This document shows, piece by piece, positions 37,854 through 46,568 of a DNA stretch of 53,336 nt; position 1 is the stretch's first letter, and the number at the start of each line of letters is the position of its first letter. The position numbers and the translations under genes were made by a program. Below the pieces are notes generated by a model. That model was not told where the DNA came from and made no database searches. It was given only the letters and a program-made list of their open reading frames with translations. The stretch is from Mycolicibacterium chubuense. Lineage in GTDB: Bacteria; Actinomycetota; Actinomycetes; Mycobacteriales; Mycobacteriaceae. The stretch covers positions 1 to 53,336 of the forward strand of contig NZ_JYNX01000023.1 of assembly GCF_001044255.1 (NCBI RefSeq). The letters run 5' to 3'.

Positions 37854-37938
37854 GATGTCACCTCGTGCGGCGCGGCTGTGTGGTACATCACTCGAGCATG
37901 AGAAGCTCGCTCACAGCGCGCAATACCAAGCGGTCAAA

Positions 37939-37957
37939 CGATCAGGAAAACTGATCG
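37939..37957. promoter_or_regulatory. Perfect inverted repeat, candidate DeoR operator
   Basis: CGATCAG (37939-37945) and CTGATCG (37951-37957) are perfect inverted arms around the spacer GAAAA. The site lies 28 bases before the DeoR start and about 85 bases before the aldolase start, in the only intergenic region shared by both. It is well placed for control of the operon and autoregulation. A TAGCAT hexamer at 37959-37964 next to it may be the regulator's -10 box. Confidence 0.6.
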
Positions 37958-37984
37958 CTAGCATTCACGCCCAGGAGGTCCGCG

Positions 37985-38764
37985 ATGTCGATCAAGCGCA
38001 CCGACCGCATGCGCGCCGTGCTGTCGCTGCTGCGTGACCGCGGCGAGGTCGCGTCCGCGGTGCTGTGCGCCGAACTGCGCGTCTCCCCGGCGACGCTGCG
38101 GCGCGACCTCGCGGACCTCGAGGAGCAGGGCCTGCTGGTCCGCACCCACGGCGGCGCCAAGGCGCTCGACCCCAGCGGCAGCGAGATCCCGGTGCGGTTG
38201 CGGGACCACCGGATGGTCGCGATCAAGCGGCGCATCGCCCAGCACGCGGCGGCGCTCGTGCCGGCCGGCCCGCAGGCGGTCGCGCTGACCGGCGGGGTGA
38301 CCTGTGGCGAGGTGGCCCGCGCGCTCAAGGGCCGACCGCACATCACGATCGTCACGAATTCGCTGACCATCGCCGCCGACTGCGCCGTCGACGCGCACAT
38401 GAAGGTGATCGCCACCGGCGGCCTGGTGCGGGCGAACTCGCTCGAGGCCGTTGGACCCATGTCCGAGCACGCTTTTCAGGTGATCACCGTCGGCACCGCG
38501 GTGCTCGGCGCCGACGGCATGTCGGCGGAGATCGGCGCGACGACCTACGACGAGGCCGAGGCGCGCACGGCGATCGCGATGGCCGCCAACGCGCAGCGGG
38601 TCGTCGTCGCGGTAGATGGCTCGAAGATCGGCAAGGTGACGCTGGCCAAGATGATCGCGCCGGCGCAGATGCACCACCTCGTCACCGACTCCACCGCCGA
38701 CCGCGACCAGCTCGACCGCATCGCCGCGGCCGGGGTGCACGTCCACGTCGTCGAGGTGGAGTGA
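37985..38764 (+). CDS. DeoR-family transcriptional regulator of the sugar operon
   Basis: The 259-residue protein has an N-terminal winged helix (RMRAVLSLLRDRGEVASAVLCAELRV-type start, with SPATLRRDLADLEEQGLL as the recognition segment) and RTHGGA, the family mark. A DeoR C-terminal sensor domain with a sugar-phosphate site follows (GGVTCGEVARAL, TNSLTIA, GADGMSAEIGATT). ATG 37985 has AGGAGG upstream. It is divergent from the aldolase operon, and such regulators usually repress until a sugar phosphate binds. Confidence 0.93.
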   Translation: MSIKRTDRMRAVLSLLRDRGEVASAVLCAELRVSPATLRRDLADLEEQGLLVRTHGGAKALDPSGSEIPVRLRDHRMVAIKRRIAQHAAALVPAGPQAVALTGGVTCGEVARALKGRPHITIVTNSLTIAADCAVDAHMKVIATGGLVRANSLEAVGPMSEHAFQVITVGTAVLGADGMSAEIGATTYDEAEARTAIAMAANAQRVVVAVDGSKIGKVTLAKMIAPAQMHHLVTDSTADRDQLDRIAAAGVHVHVVEVE

Positions 38765-38816
38765 CGTCTGATCACTAACGGCAGACACCAGCGCTCGGGA
38801 AGTTCACACTGGTCGT

Positions 38817-39392
38817 ATGTCGAAGTACGCCGGCGGCGGGCTGCGGCAGCGTAAGAAGAGCGCGACCCGGTCGGCCATCCGCCGGGCCGCTATCCGCCTG
38901 TTCCAGGACCAGGGCTACACCGACACCACGGTCGAACAGATCGCCGAGGCGGCCGAGGTCTCGCCGCGCACGTTCTACCGCTACTTCGTCGCCAAAGAGG
39001 CCGTGCTGATCTGCGACCAGGCCGTACCGGTCATGGTCGCGTTCCGGAACGCCCCCGCTGACCTCTCACCCGTCGCGGCGTACCGGTACGCCGTCGCCGC
39101 GTACTTCGACGGATTGAGCGACGACGAGCGTCGGGAGACCATCGTCGCGCAGCACCTGCTCTACTCCCTCCCCGAGGCGCGGGGGGTGCTCTACGCCGAA
39201 TACACGCTGCTCATCGGGCTGATGACGAGGGCTCTCGCGTCTCGACTGGGATCCTCCGTGACGCTCACGGAGCGACGGGTCATCGCGGGGACGATCATCG
39301 GCGTGCTGATCGCGGCCTCAGACGGCAATCCGCTGCCGGAGGAAACGCTGAACCACAGCCTGGAGATTCTCGAGTCCAAGCTCGCGTGGTGA
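38817..39392 (+). CDS. TetR-family transcriptional regulator
   Basis: The 191-residue protein has the TetR N-terminal helix-turn-helix with AIRLFQDQGYTDTTVEQIAE and VSPRTFYRYFVAKEA. The C-terminal ligand domain is unremarkable and its ligand unknown. The start at 38817 has no good ribosome site; a CACACT hexamer six bases before it would suit a weak leaderless promoter. It lies upstream of accA3 on the same strand, with a hairpin between them. Its target could be its own promoter or accA3. Confidence 0.9.
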   Translation: MSKYAGGGLRQRKKSATRSAIRRAAIRLFQDQGYTDTTVEQIAEAAEVSPRTFYRYFVAKEAVLICDQAVPVMVAFRNAPADLSPVAAYRYAVAAYFDGLSDDERRETIVAQHLLYSLPEARGVLYAEYTLLIGLMTRALASRLGSSVTLTERRVIAGTIIGVLIAASDGNPLPEETLNHSLEILESKLAW

Positions 39393-39393
39393 C

Positions 39394-39414
39394 ACCCGCG
39401 GGTTACTCGCGGGT
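39394..39414 (+). terminator. Possible hairpin terminator after the TetR gene
   Basis: ACCCGCG and CGCGGGT form a perfect 7-bp stem with a seven-base loop directly after the TetR stop. There is no T-run, so termination is a suggestion only. Confidence 0.35.
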
Positions 39415-39494
39415 AGGGGACCGGCTCGCCGAGACTCAGATTGGGACGCCTAAACTCCCCCGGGATACATTCTTTAAGACGCTCTTAGAAATGA

Positions 39495-41315
<1,821 letters not shown>

Positions 41316-41320
41316 CCTGA

Positions 41321-41382
41321 CGCCGAACGTACGGTTTCTGATGGGATTTCGCCGAATTCCGTCAGAAACCGTGCACTCGGCG
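41321..41382. repeat. 62-base palindromic element after accA3
   Basis: ACGGTTTCTGA (41331-41341) and TCAGAAACCGT (41362-41372) are perfect 11-bp inverted arms around a 20-base centre. Outside them CGCCGA (41321-41326) and TCGGCG (41377-41382) are again inverted. The whole could fold into one long imperfect hairpin. It lies five bases after the accA3 stop, has no T-run, and may be an interspersed palindromic repeat or a terminator. Confidence 0.65.
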
Positions 41383-41392
41383 CGGTGAAGCC

Positions 41393-41707
41393 GTGGATCC
41401 TGTCGAGATCAACGCCGGCGCGTGGTACCTGCGCGCGCTGCGTGCCGACGACCGCGTCGACGACCGGCCCGCGCTGGCCGACCTCGGCGAGCACCGGCCC
41501 GACCACGTGAGTCAGGCGGCGGCGCACTGGGATTCGGAGACGCTGTTCACGTGGGCGGTGTGTGAGCCGACGACGGGCGAGCTGCTCGCTGAGGTGACTC
41601 TCGATCCGTCGACCCGCGACATCGCGGTGCGCGCCCGCCCCGGCCACGAGCAGGCCGCGCAGACCGGAGCCGAGGCGGTGGGACGCTTCGCCGACGCGAT
41701 GCTCTAG
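41393..41707 (+). CDS. Small conserved protein, weakly GNAT-like
   Basis: The 104-residue product starts at GTG 41393. WYLRALRADDRVDDRPAL resembles the first strand-helix of GNAT acetyltransferases, and FTWAVCEPTTGELLAEVTL resembles the following strands. The acetyl-CoA-binding part of GNAT is missing, so it is either a short relative or not a GNAT at all. Its stop shares CTAG with the stop of the opposing gene. Confidence 0.6.
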   Translation: MDPVEINAGAWYLRALRADDRVDDRPALADLGEHRPDHVSQAAAHWDSETLFTWAVCEPTTGELLAEVTLDPSTRDIAVRARPGHEQAAQTGAEAVGRFADAML

Positions 41708-41952
41708 TGGCTTTGCTGGATGGACCAGCTCGGCGAGGAGAAGCTCTGCTGCGGCCAGTAGTAGCCGTAGCCGTAACCGACGCGCGGCCAGCCGACCCAC
41801 GGCTGGGCAACGGTGTCCGGCGTGGCGACCATGCTGCCGTCGTCGTTGACGGTCATCGCGGCGCTGGCAGTGCCGGCCAAGCCGAGCGCGGCGCCGCCGA
41901 TGATGCCGGCGGACAGCAGGGGCAGGGCGACGATGCGGGTGATGCGGTTCAT
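41704..41952 (-). CDS. Small secreted Trp/Tyr-rich protein
   Basis: ATG 41952 has AAGGAGG seven bases upstream; a longer frame to 41982 is unlikely. The 82-residue product has a signal peptide (MNRITRIVALPLLSAG, AxA near TASAAM) and a short mature part rich in Trp, Tyr, Gly and Ser (GYGYGYYWPQQS). No domain is known to me. An inverted repeat lies just upstream of its ribosome site. Confidence 0.72.
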   Translation of the reverse strand: MNRITRIVALPLLSAGIIGGAALGLAGTASAAMTVNDDGSMVATPDTVAQPWVGWPRVGYGYGYYWPQQSFSSPSWSIQQSH

Positions 41953-41965
41953 GATGTGCCTCCTT

Positions 41966-41983
41966 GTTGAGTGATGACTCAAC
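41966..41983. promoter_or_regulatory. Perfect inverted repeat next to a ribosome-binding site
   Basis: GTTGAGT (41966-41972) and ACTCAAC (41977-41983) are perfect 7-bp arms around GATG. The repeat touches the AAGGAGG of the minus-strand secreted gene, so it could be an operator or an mRNA hairpin that limits ribosome access. Confidence 0.45.
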
Positions 41984-42064
41984 TTTCGCTGGTCGGAGGC
42001 TTGTCGTCTGTCGGGCGATCGGGCGGTGTGCCGGCGGAAAGTGGTGTCCCCCGATCGGTGGACA

Positions 42065-42625
42065 TCACCGGTGATCGATGTCGGAGCCGGAGCTCAGATC
42101 CGCGCAGTCGACGATCGCGACGTCGTCGCGAGCGCGCAGGAACGGTCCGGCCCCTTCGTCGCCGGCGAGCACGTCGAGCAGCGCGGGCCAATGCCGGCGG
42201 GCGATCACCACGGGATGTCCCGGCCGCCCGGCGTAACTGGCGCGCGCCAGTCCGGTGCTCTCGGCTGCGGCGAGCACCCGGCGCACGGCCGTGGCGGTGA
42301 TGTCCGGGGTGTCGACCGTGGTCAGTACCGCGAACCCGACGTCCTCCCCCAGCGCGCGCACCCCGGCGCGCACCGATGCGCTCAGCCCGTCCGCCCAGTC
42401 CTCGGCCACCACCGCGCGAGCCGGCGCGGGTACGTCGACGCCCTGCACCGCCGCCCCGAGCACCACCACGACGTCATCGCAACCGCCGTCGCTCAACGCC
42501 GCAACCGCGGACGCCAACCAGACGCCATTCTCGGCAAGCACCTTCGGCATGCCGTAACGCGTTCCGGCTCCCGCGGCCAGCACCACGCCTGCCGCTGAAA
42601 CATGTTGTGTCACAGCGCCATTCAC
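42065..42625 (-). CDS. MobA/MocA-like nucleotidyltransferase
   Basis: The 186-residue protein has VVLAAGAGTRYGMPKVL, the nucleotide-binding motif of MobA/MocA-type enzymes, then AEDWADGLSASVRAGV and TTVDTPDI (metal-binding Asp). MocA and relatives attach CMP or GMP to molybdopterin, but short homologues of unknown substrate are common. The start is uncertain: GTG 42625 is used, with GAGAGG only two bases upstream; GTG 42613 is possible. No molybdenum gene is nearby. Confidence 0.78.
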   Translation of the reverse strand: MNGAVTQHVSAAGVVLAAGAGTRYGMPKVLAENGVWLASAVAALSDGGCDDVVVVLGAAVQGVDVPAPARAVVAEDWADGLSASVRAGVRALGEDVGFAVLTTVDTPDITATAVRRVLAAAESTGLARASYAGRPGHPVVIARRHWPALLDVLAGDEGAGPFLRARDDVAIVDCADLSSGSDIDHR

Positions 42626-42870
42626 CACCTCTCGATTCTCGAATGGCAAAATTGACAAAGCGATCCTGAGGAAATGTGAACAACCGCGGAAAGTCATTGT
42701 CCAAGATCAAGCCGTGAGCGTATGGTTCATCTCACGGGTTGAACGAACAGCCTTTCGAAGGAAACGTCATCGACACGCGGGCGAGTTGTCCCCGCGCAGG
42801 CTTTAAGAACTCTAGGGCCCCCCTTGGCGCGACCACAGACCGAATCACATTTCGACTGATGGAGCCAACA

Positions 42871-43308
42871 GTGCCTGACGCCCCCGGCGTATCGCCACCG
42901 GACCTGACACCCGACAACCAAGTGTGCTACTCCGCGCAGTTCCAGACGCGCTGGCCGCAGCCTGCCACCGCAGTGGTTTCCGCCCACGGCGAGCTCGACG
43001 CCGCCAACGGCAACAAGTTCGTCGAGTACGCGCTGCGCCACCCGAAGCAGACCCAGTGGCTGGTCATCGACCTGACCGGGTTGACCTTCTTCGCCACCGC
43101 CGGCTTCTCGGCGCTGCACACCCTCAACGTGCAGTGCGCCGGCGAGGACATCCGGTGGGCACTCGTGCCCAGCCTGGCTGTCGACCGGCTACTGCGCCTC
43201 TGCGATCCCGATTCCACGCTGCCGATCTGCGTCGACATCGCCAACGCACTCACCACGGTGCACAGCGAACCGCCGCGACTACTGAAGCTGATCCCGCAGA
43301 CGCGTTAG
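42871..43308 (+). CDS. STAS-domain anti-anti-sigma-factor-like protein without phospho-Ser
   Basis: GTG 42871 lies six bases after GGAG; ATG 42859 would include that site in the gene. The 145-residue protein has a STAS fold (TAVVSAHGELDAAN, WLVIDLTGLTFFATAGFSAL). Where SpoIIAA-type proteins have Asp-Ser-Ser-Gly it has A75-T76-A77-G78, so the usual phospho-acceptor serine is absent. It has four cysteines (19, 89, 111, 120). It faces sigF and overlaps its end by 30 bases, so it probably binds RsbW and releases SigF, by phosphorylation-independent or redox control. Confidence 0.82.
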   Translation: MPDAPGVSPPDLTPDNQVCYSAQFQTRWPQPATAVVSAHGELDAANGNKFVEYALRHPKQTQWLVIDLTGLTFFATAGFSALHTLNVQCAGEDIRWALVPSLAVDRLLRLCDPDSTLPICVDIANALTTVHSEPPRLLKLIPQTR

Positions 43309-44070
43309 CGACTTCGCCAGCAGCCGAGAGACGTGCATCTGCGAGATGCCGACCCTCTCGGCTATCTGCGTCTGCGTCATCGACTCGAAGAACCGCAGTA
43401 CCAGCACGGTGCGTTCCCGCTCGGGCAGAGCCTCCAGCAGCGGGCGCAGCGCCTCGCGGTTCTCGATCTGATCGAGGCTCATGTCTATGTCACCGAGCGT
43501 GTCCGCGATCGCGGGCGCGTCCTCATTGCCGCCGCTGCCACCGCTGTCGATCGACAAAGTGTTGTAGGAGCTGCCTGCGACCAGGCCTTCGATGACCTCG
43601 TCGCGGTCCATCTCCAGTTCGGCGGCGAGCTCGGTGGCCGTCGGCGCCCGGCCCAGCCGCTGGGACAGGTCGGCGGTGGCGGCACCGAGACGCAGGTGTA
43701 GTTCCTTGAGCCGGCGGGGCACCTTCACCGACCAGCTGTTGTCACGGAAGTGGCGACGGACCTCGCCCATGATCGTCGGCACCGCGAAGGAGACGAAGTC
43801 GGAGCCGGCGTTGACGTCGAAGCGGATGACGGCGTTCACCAGACCGACGCGCGCGACCTGCACCAGGTCGTCGCGAGGTTCGCCGCGACCGTCGAAGCGA
43901 CGGGCGATGTGGTCGGCCAGCGGCAGGCAGCGTTCGACGATGCGGTCGCGCTGGCGCTGGAACGTCGCCGACCCGTCTTCGAGTTTCTCCAACTCTCGGA
44001 ACATGTCGGCCACGTCCGCATATTCAGAGCTCGGTCGTGATGAAGAACCCTGCGAGGACGACCGGGTCAC
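43279..44070 (-). CDS. sigF: RNA polymerase sigma factor SigF
   Basis: GTG 44070 overlaps the rsbW stop (GTGA) and gives 263 residues, very close to M. tuberculosis SigF (261). Region 2 is seen in LADHIARRFDGRGEPRDDLVQVARVGLVNA and region 4 in TQTQIAERVGISQMHVSRLL (both given in part). SigF directs stationary-phase and stress genes from GTTT-N15-17-GGGTA promoters. The upstream frame is longer but overlaps rsbW. Confidence 0.95.
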   Translation of the reverse strand: MTRSSSQGSSSRPSSEYADVADMFRELEKLEDGSATFQRQRDRIVERCLPLADHIARRFDGRGEPRDDLVQVARVGLVNAVIRFDVNAGSDFVSFAVPTIMGEVRRHFRDNSWSVKVPRRLKELHLRLGAATADLSQRLGRAPTATELAAELEMDRDEVIEGLVAGSSYNTLSIDSGGSGGNEDAPAIADTLGDIDMSLDQIENREALRPLLEALPERERTVLVLRFFESMTQTQIAERVGISQMHVSRLLAKSLTRLRDQLQ

Positions 44071-44498
44071 TGCAACGAACTCGCTCGCCTTGTCGTCATC
44101 GAGATGCCGAATATCTGACCTTCGGGCGACTGGCCGTCGGAGAAGGTGGTGACCTCGTCGGTCAGGGAGCTCAGCACGTGCCAGCTGAAGCTGCCCGGGG
44201 CGAGAATGTCGGGGCTGTCGCACGTGGTCGACGCATGCACGACCAAGGCGTCCGGCTGCGGATCGACGACGAGCAGCAGCGTCGAGTCGGGCACGGCGGA
44301 CCGGATGAGCCGGGTGCACGCCTCGTCGACGGCGAGTCGCAGATCAGCGACGGCGTCGAAGTCGAGGTCCTCGAACGTGCCGATGGCGGCCACCAGGGTG
44401 CGCAGCACGGCGAGGTTCTCCAGGGTGGCGTCCACCCGGAGCTCGACCGATTGAGGGCTCTGACGCTTCCCGTTGATGTGGCTCGCACCCTCCGCCAT
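44067..44498 (-). CDS. rsbW: Anti-sigma-F factor RsbW/UsfX
   Basis: ATG 44498 follows GGGAGG. The 143-residue protein is a GHKL-type ATPase fold with DAVADLRLAVDEACT (N-box) and a C-terminal segment lacking an obvious glycine-rich G2 box. In M. tuberculosis UsfX holds SigF inactive until an anti-anti-sigma factor binds. It is co-transcribed with sigF, overlapping by four bases, and has a SigF promoter 140 bases upstream. Confidence 0.92.
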   Translation of the reverse strand: MAEGASHINGKRQSPQSVELRVDATLENLAVLRTLVAAIGTFEDLDFDAVADLRLAVDEACTRLIRSAVPDSTLLLVVDPQPDALVVHASTTCDSPDILAPGSFSWHVLSSLTDEVTTFSDGQSPEGQIFGISMTTRRASSLQ

Positions 44499-44637
44499 AT
44501 GACCTCCCGAAAACTTCCCCGAGAGACTACCCCAGGGCGCGTTGCCGCTACTCATGGGCGCTCTGGCCCGGCATGAATGGCGGCAGAGTGTCATCCTCGC
44601 GCCGTTGATGAAGTGAATCTGTCATGGTCCGGGTGCA

Positions 44638-44663
44638 GTACCCCGGGCCCCAAACACGCAAAC
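44638..44663 (-). promoter_or_regulatory. SigF promoter of rsbW-sigF (GTTT-N16-GGGTAC)
   Basis: On the minus strand GTTT (44663-44660), 16 bases, then GGGTAC (44643-44638) fits the SigF consensus in motif and spacing. It reads toward rsbW at 44498. Autoregulation of this operon by SigF is known in mycobacteria. Confidence 0.7.
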
Positions 44664-44709
44664 TCGCTGATGAATTGCCTTGCGATGTCGAGCTTTCTGT
44701 GCCGCTTCC

Positions 44710-44725
44710 GGTGACGTGCGTCACC
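44710..44725. promoter_or_regulatory. CRP-like palindrome before csbD
   Basis: GGTGACG and CGTCACC are perfect 7-bp arms around TG and contain GTGA-N6-TCAC. The palindrome ends one base before the -35-like GTTT of the csbD promoter, in a position for activation or block of that promoter. Confidence 0.45.
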
Positions 44726-44726
44726 C

Positions 44727-44752
44727 GTTTAGTCGCTGCGGGGCCCGGGAAG
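44727..44752 (+). promoter_or_regulatory. SigF-like promoter of csbD (GTTT-N16-GGGAAG)
   Basis: GTTT (44727-44730), 16 bases, GGGAAG (44747-44752). The spacing equals that of the sigF promoter; the -10 differs at two positions from GGGTAC. It lies 60 bases before the csbD start. csbD is under sigma-B in Bacillus, which supports the call. Confidence 0.5.
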
Positions 44753-44811
44753 CCTGTCGGCAGCCGGTCGCCGGAGCCGGCGCTACATCCATCCCACAGC
44801 GGAAGGTAACC

Positions 44812-45048
44812 ATGACTGACAAGAACAGCGGTCCCGCCGAAGGCATCAAGGGCGTCGTCGAGGACGTGAAGGGCAAGGCCAAGGAGACCGTCGGCACGGT
44901 CGCCGGCCGTGACGACCTGGTCGAGGAAGGCAAGGCCCAGCAGGACAAGGCTGAGGCCGAGCGTGACGTCGCAAAGAAGGAAGCCGAGGCCGAGTCGGCT
45001 CGCGCCGGGGCCAAGGCCGCGGAGAAGCGCCAAGAAGCCGCCCAGTAA
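44812..45048 (+). CDS. CsbD-family general stress protein
   Basis: The 78-residue hydrophilic protein is nearly all Lys, Glu, Ala and Asp, with EGIKGVVEDVKGKAKETVG, the CsbD motif. ATG 44812 follows GGAAGG. CsbD proteins are abundant under stress in many bacteria but their action is unknown. A strong hairpin follows the stop. Confidence 0.9.
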   Translation: MTDKNSGPAEGIKGVVEDVKGKAKETVGTVAGRDDLVEEGKAQQDKAEAERDVAKKEAEAESARAGAKAAEKRQEAAQ

Positions 45049-45061
45049 GACCGCAGCTCTC

Positions 45062-45093
45062 ATGGGCCCAGCCGGATCGCCGGTTGGGCCCAT
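45062..45093 (+). terminator. Hairpin terminator of csbD
   Basis: ATGGGCCCAGCCGG and CCGGTTGGGCCCAT form a 14-bp stem with one G-T pair and a four-base loop (ATCG), 13 bases after the csbD stop. A short T-containing stretch follows. It is the strongest hairpin I see in the window. Confidence 0.75.
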
Positions 45094-45168
45094 TGCTGTT
45101 GCGGGTCAGGACAACGCGATCCCGCCGCGGCGGGGCCGATAGCCGCGTTTCTCGAAGGCGTTGCGGGT

Positions 45169-45984
45169 CTAGGCCAGCACTTGGCCTCGGTTGACCTGCT
45201 GGAAGACGAGAATGTAGATCCATCCCGCCCGGGTGACGTATCGGTTCTTTCGCGCCAAGTCGAGACGCAGCTTCACTCCGCCCGGGTGCCTGATGAAGAT
45301 GTCGGTGTGGTCCTCTTCCACGACATCCAGCGCAACCTTCGGGCCGCGACAGCCGAGGTCCACGGAGAGATCGATGCCCAACCGGATCTGGGTGTCCGGC
45401 ACTTCGCGCCATTCTTTTCGCAACAGCAGACGCACGTTCGTCGCGTCGGGGCTGTCGGCGCCGCCGTCCATCAGGCCGATGGTTTCCAGCGCGTAGCGCC
45501 ACCATCTGGCGGCAGGGTATCGGCCGGCCAGGGTGAGCACGGTGCCGATCCCGACGCCGGTGGCCCGAGCCAGGGCGTCGAGGCAGATCACCGCCCTGCC
45601 GCGGGATAGATGGCGTGCGAGATCGAAGGCGGTGCGTGCCGGTGTGGTGACGAGCATCCCGTCGATGGAGGTGATCTCGTCGGCGGCGATGGTCTCGTTG
45701 CGGACGATGATGCTGCGGGGTGGACGTGGGCAGCGCCGGATCATCTCGATGTGCGCGCGGTCGTCGATCCACTGGGCGCCTTGGAGGGCGGCGGCGGCAC
45801 GGCCGGCGATCACTCCCGCGCCGCGGGCCCAGAGGGAGGCTCCGATGGTGCGGTCACGGAGGGACGGTTGCACGGCGGCCGGGAGGTAGATGTCGGGGAA
45901 GATGCGTCGGAAGTTGTAGCGGAGGGCGCCGCGGGTGAGACGGCCGGCGTCGATGGCCTCGCTGCCGCGGAAGACCTCGTCCAT
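45169..45984 (-). CDS. DUF559-like/AbiEi-like protein of the mycobacterial multicopy family
   Basis: ATG 45984 gives MDEVFRGSEAIDAGRLTRGALR, the usual N-terminus of this common mycobacterial family; the upstream frame is not coding. The 271-residue protein has RNETIAADEITSIDGMLVTTPARTAFDL-type segments (middle, about residues 95-125). The C-terminal part has IDLSVDLGCRGPKVALDVVEE-like strands, as in DUF559/Vsr-fold proteins, though the catalytic residues are not clear. Antitoxin-like (AbiEi) naming in databases is not backed by a toxin gene here. Confidence 0.72.
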   Translation of the reverse strand: MDEVFRGSEAIDAGRLTRGALRYNFRRIFPDIYLPAAVQPSLRDRTIGASLWARGAGVIAGRAAAALQGAQWIDDRAHIEMIRRCPRPPRSIIVRNETIAADEITSIDGMLVTTPARTAFDLARHLSRGRAVICLDALARATGVGIGTVLTLAGRYPAARWWRYALETIGLMDGGADSPDATNVRLLLRKEWREVPDTQIRLGIDLSVDLGCRGPKVALDVVEEDHTDIFIRHPGGVKLRLDLARKNRYVTRAGWIYILVFQQVNRGQVLA

Positions 45985-46017
45985 ACGGTGATCGTGGGTT
46001 CTGCTACCGACACTTCT

Positions 46018-46049
46018 GGCCCGCGCGGACCGGGCCTGTGGATAGGCCC
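46018..46049. repeat. Two overlapping, mutually exclusive inverted repeats
   Basis: GGCCCG (46018-46023) can pair with CGGGCC (46031-46036), while GGGCCT (46032-46037) can pair with AGGCCC (46044-46049). The middle arm is shared, so only one hairpin can form at a time. The site lies 34 bases upstream of the DUF559-like start. Confidence 0.4.
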
Positions 46050-46081
46050 CCGCCCCTATGCACGAGATTGCCTTCATGGTC

Positions 46082-46204
46082 GCGCACAACCGTCACGGCA
46101 ATGTCGGCATGAGGGTCGCGAACAGGTGGGGCGAACCCGAACGCTGCCCGGCCACTTCGGCGCACAACCCTCAGGGCAACCTCGACGCTAGGGCCGAGGA
46201 CAGG
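46082..46204. repeat. Imperfect 45-base direct repeat
   Basis: Positions 46082-46126 and 46160-46204 align without gaps and agree at 34 of 45 positions. Both begin GCGCACAACC and end with ACAGG. The period is 78 bases. The pair fills most of the 223-base region between the DUF559-like and winged-helix genes, where no gene is seen. Confidence 0.55.
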
Positions 46205-46207
46205 CGG

Positions 46208-46561
46208 TCAGCTCAAGGCGGCGATGAGTTCCCCGACGCTGTGCGCCGACTCGAGCGGGTGCCGCAGCCGCCCCGCCGGGTTGACGGTGTAGTTGTTCCG
46301 CCGGCCGACTTTGGACTTCTTCAGATAACCGTCGGCGATCAGATCAGCGAGGATCGCCTGCACCGATCGCTCGGTGATCCCGATCAGCACGCTCAGTTCG
46401 CGGGCCGTCAGCGACTCCCCCTGCGCCAGGCACAGCAGCACATGCGCGTGGTTGGTCAGGAACGTCCACGTGCGCGTGGGCGAACCGGCCGCCTTCAGGG
46501 CCGCGCGGGCGGGCGCCTTCTTCGGCGCCGCCTTTGCGGCGCTCTTCCGTGTCGCGGCCAT
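46208..46561 (-). CDS. Winged-helix DNA-binding protein with Lys/Ala-rich N-terminal tail
   Basis: The start is ATG 46561: a TATGCT -10 box ends seven bases before it, and the alternative ATG 46573 lies inside that box. The 117-residue protein has a basic tail (KSAAKAAPKKAPARAA), then a winged helix with LTNHAHVLLCLAQGESLTAR, ELSVLIGITERSVQAILADL and GYLKKSKVGRRNNYTV (wing). It resembles MarR/ArsR-type regulators without a sensor domain. The target is unknown. Confidence 0.83.
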   Translation of the reverse strand: MAATRKSAAKAAPKKAPARAALKAAGSPTRTWTFLTNHAHVLLCLAQGESLTARELSVLIGITERSVQAILADLIADGYLKKSKVGRRNNYTVNPAGRLRHPLESAHSVGELIAALS

Positions 46562-46568
46562 CCGGGCC

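Larger units (their letters stand above)
44499..44811. promoter_or_regulatory. Divergent promoter region rsbW-sigF / csbD (313 bases)
   Basis: No gene is supported here. It holds a minus-strand SigF promoter (44638-44663), a CRP-like palindrome (44710-44725) and a plus-strand SigF-like promoter (44727-44752), each listed separately. In-frame extensions of the neighbouring genes into it lack coding character. Confidence 0.55.

Noticed and set aside
42652-42657. TTGACA as a -35 box upstream of the STAS gene
   Set aside because: No acceptable -10 hexamer lies 16-19 bases downstream.
42716-42740. SigF promoter upstream of the STAS gene (GGTT followed by GGGTTG)
   Set aside because: The two boxes are only eight bases apart, far from the 15-17 required.
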